Below, one piece after another: positions 23,614 to 27,695 of a stretch of 27,695 nucleotides of DNA; within the stretch, counting starts at the first letter, position 1, and every line of letters begins with the position of its first letter. Made by a program: the position numbers and the translations under genes. The notes under the pieces are model-generated. The model ran no database searches, was not told where the DNA came from, and saw only the letters and a program-made list of their open reading frames with translations. Location: contig CAZWLJ010000042.1 of assembly GCA_964634605.1 (NCBI GenBank), positions 1 to 27,695 of the forward strand, in the 5' to 3' direction. The DNA comes from UPXZ01 sp964634605. GTDB lineage: Bacteria; Bacteroidota; Bacteroidia; Bacteroidales; Paludibacteraceae.

Positions 23614-24000
23614 ATGACCCAGAAAGAAAAAACAAGATATACTGACAAGGAACTGGAAGAATTCCGCCAGATTATCCTGGAAAAGCTTGAAAAAGCCCAG
23701 AAAGATTTTGAACTCCTGCGTACCGGCCTGAATAATTCCGATGGAAATGATGTTTCGGACACCTCACCTACATTCAAGGTGATGGAAGAAGGAGCCTCTA
23801 CCCTTGGAAAGGAAGAAACCGGACAGCTGGCACAGCGCCAGATGAAATTTATTCAGCATCTGCAAGCTGCTCTTGTGCGCATCGAAAACAAAACGTACGG
23901 AATTTGCCGCGAAACCGGTAAACTCATTCCCAAAGAACGCTTGCGCGCTGTACCCCACGCCACACTGAGTATCGAAGCAAAGGAGAGCGGGAAAAAATAG
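23614..24000 (+). CDS. DksA/TraR-family protein lacking the zinc cysteines
   Basis: A 128-residue protein with the DksA plan: an N-terminal coiled-coil pair (residues about 10-92, with the acidic turn SDGNDVSDTSP where DksA has its tip) and a C-terminal finger region YGICRETGKLIPKERLRAVPHATLSIEAK. DksA binds in the RNA polymerase secondary channel and adjusts promoter activity. Here only C98 of the four zinc ligands remains; the others are T101, S119 and A122. The rest of the finger is well kept, so the fold is probably stable without metal. Zinc-free versions of this kind are common in Bacteroidetes. It lies between ileS and lspA, all on the plus strand. Confidence 0.9.
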   Translation: MTQKEKTRYTDKELEEFRQIILEKLEKAQKDFELLRTGLNNSDGNDVSDTSPTFKVMEEGASTLGKEETGQLAQRQMKFIQHLQAALVRIENKTYGICRETGKLIPKERLRAVPHATLSIEAKESGKK

Positions 24001-24117
24001 CTCTCAGAGCTGAAGAATACGGTGTAAAGATTTTTTTACTAACGGAGAAAAAATAATTCGGCAGCTGATATTAAAAAACGGTTGTCGAATTTTTGTATGA
24101 ATATAACGAACTACAGC

Positions 24118-24732
24118 ATGTCAATCAAAACTAAATCCATTTTGTTGATTATCCTGCTTTTAATCATCGATCAGGCTTCAAAAATTTACATCAAACTGAA
24201 TTTTGCCCTTGGAGACGAAGTAGAAGTATTTCCCTGGTTTAAGATTCTGTTTGTCGAAAACAACGGTATGGCTTTCGGGATGGAGATAATCGGCAAATTG
24301 TTCCTGACTCTTTTCCGCATCACAGCTGTCGGATTCCTGTCGTACTTTATTTATAAATTAATCAGGCAGAATGCCCGTCAGGGTTATATTCTGGCTATTT
24401 CCATGCTTACAGCCGGAGCTGCAGGCAATATCATTGATTCGCTATTCTACGGAATTATCTTCAACGAGAGTACCACATCGCAGATTGCATCGCTTTTCCC
24501 GGCCGGGGGAGGTTATTCATCGCTGTTCTACGGTAAAGTGGTGGATATGTTCTATTTCCCGATAATTTCAAACAGTCACGGGGAAACCGTTTTCTTCAAA
24601 TACATCTTCAATGTAGCCGATTCGTGTGTGACCGTTTCCGTAGCCATTATCCTGCTGTTTTTCAGAAAAGATCTCAATCATAGTCTCGAATCTAAAAAAA
24701 CTCCCGAAACAACCCATGCTGAAAAAGAGTAA
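24118..24732 (+). CDS. lspA: Lipoprotein signal peptidase (signal peptidase II)
   Basis: Cleaves the signal peptide of lipid-modified prolipoproteins in the inner membrane. About 204 residues with four membrane spans. Family motifs are DQASKIYIK in the first span, FVENNGMAFG, TAGAAGNIIDSLFYG with the first catalytic Asp, KVVDMFYFP and YIFNVADSCVTV with the second catalytic Asp. An extra stretch between the Asp motifs (about FNESTTSQIASLFPAGGGY) is typical of Bacteroidetes LspA. I start at ATG 24118, directly before the first span; ATG 24097 in frame is an alternative. Its 3' end overlaps the next gene by 17 bases, and that gene encodes a lipoprotein, a likely substrate. Confidence 0.95.
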   Translation: MSIKTKSILLIILLLIIDQASKIYIKLNFALGDEVEVFPWFKILFVENNGMAFGMEIIGKLFLTLFRITAVGFLSYFIYKLIRQNARQGYILAISMLTAGAAGNIIDSLFYGIIFNESTTSQIASLFPAGGGYSSLFYGKVVDMFYFPIISNSHGETVFFKYIFNVADSCVTVSVAIILLFFRKDLNHSLESKKTPETTHAEKE

Positions 24733-25690
24733 CATCCTGTTTTTGTTCATCGTGGCAGTGGTGCTGAATGTCTTTTTTGAATCGTGCGGCAACCGGCCCG
24801 AAGGAGTGCTGAACTCACGTAAAATGGAAGATTTGCTGGTGGAAATGCATGTTCTGGAAGGAACGCTGCGTGCTTCGGGCAATTATTACGGCTCCGGGAG
24901 CGATACCAGGCAATACTACGACGTACTTTTTGAAAAATACGGCGTTTCGCTGGCTGATTTTGATTCAAGCCTGGTATGGTACACCAAACATCCGAAGGAA
25001 TTTGAACGTATTTATGTAAACGTGATGGGTCGCATTGATACACTGGGAGCTGATGTCAGGCGCGGAAAATATCATCCTGTTGATTCTTCTGCCCGTTCGG
25101 GTGAGATAAATCTCTGGAATAAAGCCACCAAATACGTGCTCACCAAAGATTCGGCGCGTACAAAACTTGAGTTTAAGATCGAGAATATCGAATTGCTTCC
25201 CAATGATTTATACAAATTATCATTTTTGCGACGTGGAGCACCTTCCGATTCGAGCCGTAATCCGCATGCCGTCCTGTATGTCAATTATGCCGGTGATGTA
25301 GTGGACAGTATTTACACCCGTACGCCGAACGACAGCATCAAGCGACGCTACACCCTTACCTTCAGGGCACGCAAGAATCTACCCATCAGGTCTTTGAGCG
25401 GATTTTTGCTCGGATACGATTCCTCGTCCGGTAAAATGAATGTAACCCTTGACAGCATCAGGCTCGTTCGGAAATACAATCCATTCAAACAGGACAGCAT
25501 CCGCACGGTAATGCTAAGGATGGATTCTGTTATCGTTGCAAAGGATTCGCTTAAGTCTGCTTCAAAAGATTCGGTGAAATCCGCAGCAAAAGATTCTGTA
25601 AAATCGCTTTCGCGAGATACAATACGGCTCAGGACACCCAAAAAAGGTAAAAAACTTCTGGAAGTCCGTAAACTCGAAGCACCGAAATGA
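24716..25690 (+). CDS. DUF4296-domain lipoprotein
   Basis: A 324-residue predicted lipoprotein: signal MLKKSNILFLFIVAVVLNVFFESC with the lipidated Cys at 24. Residues about 28-115 match DUF4296 (RKMEDLLVEMHVLEGTLRA, YYDVLFEKYGVSLADFDSSLVWYTKHPKEFERIY). A beta-rich region follows, and the tail (about 276-305) is a low-complexity repeat with three KSA-like KDSVKS units, then a basic end. The function of DUF4296 is unknown. The gene overlaps lspA by 17 bases, so the two are likely translated together, and the protein should itself be processed by LspA. A bidirectional terminator follows immediately. Confidence 0.87.
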   Translation: MLKKSNILFLFIVAVVLNVFFESCGNRPEGVLNSRKMEDLLVEMHVLEGTLRASGNYYGSGSDTRQYYDVLFEKYGVSLADFDSSLVWYTKHPKEFERIYVNVMGRIDTLGADVRRGKYHPVDSSARSGEINLWNKATKYVLTKDSARTKLEFKIENIELLPNDLYKLSFLRRGAPSDSSRNPHAVLYVNYAGDVVDSIYTRTPNDSIKRRYTLTFRARKNLPIRSLSGFLLGYDSSSGKMNVTLDSIRLVRKYNPFKQDSIRTVMLRMDSVIVAKDSLKSASKDSVKSAAKDSVKSLSRDTIRLRTPKKGKKLLEVRKLEAPK

Positions 25691-25727
25691 AAAAAAGTCC
25701 GCAGCATTAGAACCTGCGGACTTTTTT
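25691..25727. terminator. Bidirectional terminator between convergent genes
   Basis: AAAAAAGTCCGCAG (25691-25704) pairs perfectly with CTGCGGACTTTTTT (25714-25727) over 14 bases around a nine-base loop. A and T tracts on either side make it work for the lipoprotein gene (plus) and the decarboxylase gene (minus). Confidence 0.92.
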
Positions 25728-25748
25728 ATGATTTTACGGCCGTATTTT

Positions 25749-27140
25749 TTAGTAGCCCAATATTTTCAGCATGGACTTGTAACTTTGCTCTTTGGCAAAT
25801 AGTTTGGTGAAGTATTCGCCGTCCTCGTCGCGGTCGATGATCACCAGCTTGGGAGCAGGGATAAGGCAGTGCTGGATGCCACCGAAGCCGCTTAGCGATT
25901 CCTGATAAGCGCCCATGTGGAAAAATCCGATGTACTGTTCGCGTCCCAGTTGCATTTTTGGAAGAAACACGGCATTGGAATGCACCTCGGCATTGTAAAA
26001 GTCCTCGCTGTCGCACGTAAGACCGCCCAGGTTTACCCGCTCGTATTCCGAATCCCAGTTGTTGATGGCCAGGAATACGTACCGCTGGTTGATGGACCAG
26101 GTGTCGGGCAGCGTGGTCATAAACGAACTGTCAATCATGTTCCAGAGCTCGCGGTCATTTTGCTTTTTCTGGTTTACGATGGAGTAGAGCATGGCTCCGC
26201 TTTCACCAACTGTAAATGAACCGAACTCGGTGAAAATATGAGGTTCGGGTACTCCGTTCTGGTTGCAGATGAGCTTTATCTGATTCACAATTTCCTCGGC
26301 CATATACTCGTAGTCAAACGTGAAATCCATGTGTGTTTGTATCGGAAATCCTCCGCCGATATCCAGGCTGTCCAATGTGGGACAGACTTTCTTCAGTTCA
26401 CAGTACAGGTTGACTGCCTTACTCAGTTCGTTCCAGTAGTAAAGCGTGTCTTTTACTCCGGTATTGATAAAGAAATGAAGCATTTTCAGTTCAACCTGAT
26501 CGTTACCGGCTATCTTTTCTTCGTAATAGGGAATGATGTCATTGTAACGAATGCCAAGCCTCGAGGTGTAGAAGTCAAATTTCGGTTCTTCTTCTGAAGC
26601 GATGCGGATTCCCACCTTGAATTTATCCTCAAAATTATTCATCAGCAGATCCAGCTCGAAGATGTTGTCGAGAATGGGAATAACATTCGTGAACCCGCTG
26701 CGAATCAGATTCTGGATGTTTTCCACGTACATGGGACGTTTGAATCCGTTGCAAAGTATGTATGTATCCTTTTTAAGCAACTCCTGTTCGTGGAGCGTTT
26801 CGATAATATTAATGTCGAAAGCGGATGATGTTTCGATATGAGCGCCGTTTTTGAGCACCTCCTCCATTACGAACGAGAAGTGTGAACTTTTCGTGCAGTA
26901 GCAGTAGTGGTAGGTGCCTTCATAATCCACTTTGGCCATAGCCACGTTGAACATACGCCGTGCTTTCTGTATAGCTTCGGTAATCCGGGGCAGATACGAA
27001 ATCCGAAGCGGAGTGCCGTACTGCTTGATAATGTCCATCAGCGGGATGCCATGCCAGTAAAGTTCATTGTCTTCGACGTTGAACTCATCGTTCGGAAATT
27101 CGAAGGTCTGTTCAATCAGATCGTAATATTTGTTTTTCAT
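25749..27140 (-). CDS. Fold-III PLP decarboxylase, probable arginine decarboxylase
   Basis: A 463-residue protein of the alanine racemase-like (fold III) PLP decarboxylase group, which includes arginine, ornithine, diaminopimelate and carboxynorspermidine decarboxylases. The PLP lysine is probably K84 in YCYCTKSSH. Also visible are HIETSSAFDI, LDIGGGFPIQTH (phosphate-binding glycines), FTEFGSFTVGESG and the active-site loop LTCDSEDFYN with the Cys from the partner subunit. Similar 460-residue proteins in Bacteroidetes are usually called arginine decarboxylase and would start polyamine synthesis from agmatine. The start ATG 27140 precedes a well conserved N-terminus. Substrate is not proven by sequence. 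Convergent with the DUF4296 gene. Confidence 0.8.
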   Translation of the reverse strand: MKNKYYDLIEQTFEFPNDEFNVEDNELYWHGIPLMDIIKQYGTPLRISYLPRITEAIQKARRMFNVAMAKVDYEGTYHYCYCTKSSHFSFVMEEVLKNGAHIETSSAFDINIIETLHEQELLKKDTYILCNGFKRPMYVENIQNLIRSGFTNVIPILDNIFELDLLMNNFEDKFKVGIRIASEEEPKFDFYTSRLGIRYNDIIPYYEEKIAGNDQVELKMLHFFINTGVKDTLYYWNELSKAVNLYCELKKVCPTLDSLDIGGGFPIQTHMDFTFDYEYMAEEIVNQIKLICNQNGVPEPHIFTEFGSFTVGESGAMLYSIVNQKKQNDRELWNMIDSSFMTTLPDTWSINQRYVFLAINNWDSEYERVNLGGLTCDSEDFYNAEVHSNAVFLPKMQLGREQYIGFFHMGAYQESLSGFGGIQHCLIPAPKLVIIDRDEDGEYFTKLFAKEQSYKSMLKILGY

Positions 27141-27246
27141 TTCCTGTCAGAAAAATTAAAAATAAATAATCAGGTAAATTAGTTAGATTGGTGATTTTTG
27201 GTAAATCCGGATTACACGGATTAATCAAAAAAACCAGATCAGCGTG

Positions 27247-27254
27247 CAAATATA
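27247..27254 (-). promoter_or_regulatory. Probable -7 box of the decarboxylase gene
   Basis: On the minus strand, TATATTTGC (27254-27246) matches TAnnTTTG plus C. No good -33 box is seen at 19-20 bases. The leader to the ATG would be about 100 bases. Confidence 0.45.
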
Positions 27255-27695
27255 CAAATACTTTGTAGTATGGTGATAAATATGAATGAAATATTTTCGA
27301 AACAGATGAAACTTTTTTGATGATTCAGATCTGTAAAATCGCATGATTGCTTTGTCGGTTAATCCATCTGAAATACTGATTCCGGAGTTTGCCGAACTGT
27401 AAACAGGTATCAGAAATGGATAAATCTTGTCAGGTAACAGATTCGTTTCGATAAAATTTTTTCATTGTTACCTTTTTCGAATGGTCTTTGTTGTATTTTG
27501 AAAATTTAAATTAATATTTTTTAATGTAGCCCGAAGGGATAAATATGGTTTACGTTTGTTGTAATTAATTGAATGAATCATTCATTTCCTTCATGCTTTG
27601 AAGAATTCACATGTTTTAAAAAAGGATTAAAAATTCATTGAAATTCAGCTAAATGCTTATGTATGTCAAATAGTTTTTCTATCTTTACAATCCAA
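27255..27695. other. AT-rich intergenic region, no gene seen
   Basis: No coding frame of convincing composition was found on either strand. The region holds a 15-base dyad TGAATGA-A-TCATTCA (27570-27584) and, at the very end, TATCTTTAC (27680-27688), which is one mismatch from a -7 box and would drive a gene starting beyond the window. It is probably the upstream control region of a plus-strand gene outside the window. Confidence 0.45.

Noticed and set aside
23999..24011. AGCTCT-C-AGAGCT hairpin at the end of the DksA-like gene
   Set aside because: No T run follows and the stem is only six base pairs, so I do not call it a terminator.
27530..27539. CCCGAAGGGA, resembling the core of the ileS element ends
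   Set aside because: Only ten bases match and the rest of the 32-base repeat is missing, so chance is likely.

Overview
The window looks like chromosomal DNA of a member of the Bacteroidota, most likely Bacteroidales. Several independent signs agree. Promoter-like boxes fit the Bacteroidetes TTTG / TAnnTTTG pattern, for example before the tRNA, ileS and the arginine decarboxylase gene. There is an S16 ribosomal protein with a long Ala/Glu/Lys tail, a DksA-like protein that has lost its zinc cysteines, a DUF4296 lipoprotein beside lspA, an isoleucyl-tRNA synthetase of the eukaryote-like type, and a tRNA without an encoded CCA. No species is claimed.

Layout. Bases 1-560 hold the end of rpsP and its terminator. 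Bases 653-9282 are a co-directional polysaccharide cluster: a small thiamine-binding-type protein, wecB (UDP-GlcNAc 2-epimerase), a Wzx-type flippase, an EpsG/Wzy-type polymerase and five glycosyltransferases, followed by a MarC-family membrane protein. Together they would make a nucleotide sugar (UDP-ManNAc), assemble a lipid-linked repeat unit, flip it and polymerise it; no initiating phosphoglycosyltransferase is in view. After a terminator, an OmpP1/FadL-type outer-membrane protein has its own upstream region with two strong DNA dyads.

Bases 12082-12720 hold an unusual tRNA-Val locus. One promoter is followed by a broken tRNA-Val copy, an intact tRNA-Val(UAC) with terminator, a small GIY-YIG nuclease gene, and a second broken tRNA-Val copy with terminator. 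In both broken copies the anticodon arm is replaced by the same 16-base palindrome, and the nuclease gene takes its stop codon from the second broken copy. Next come a secreted GH2 beta-galactosidase (minus strand), a Cthe_2159-like beta-helix lipoprotein (plus) and radA (minus).

The ileS gene (19599-23510) is the other standout. Two related inverted-repeat elements sit in it in frame: a 102-base element without a gene near the editing domain, and a 482-base element carrying a DUF559 (Vsr-like) endonuclease domain inside the catalytic core. The latter has 32-base terminal inverted repeats that match at 27 of 32 positions, and the host frame stays open throughout. Downstream are a DksA-like regulator, lspA, a DUF4296 lipoprotein overlapping lspA, a shared bidirectional terminator, and a convergent fold-III PLP decarboxylase (probable arginine decarboxylase). 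The last 555 bases have no convincing gene.

The two candidate mobile systems, a DUF559 element living in frame inside an essential synthetase and a GIY-YIG gene embedded between tRNA-Val remnants, are the parts most worth following up. Both target translation genes and both pair a small nuclease domain with short palindromes.
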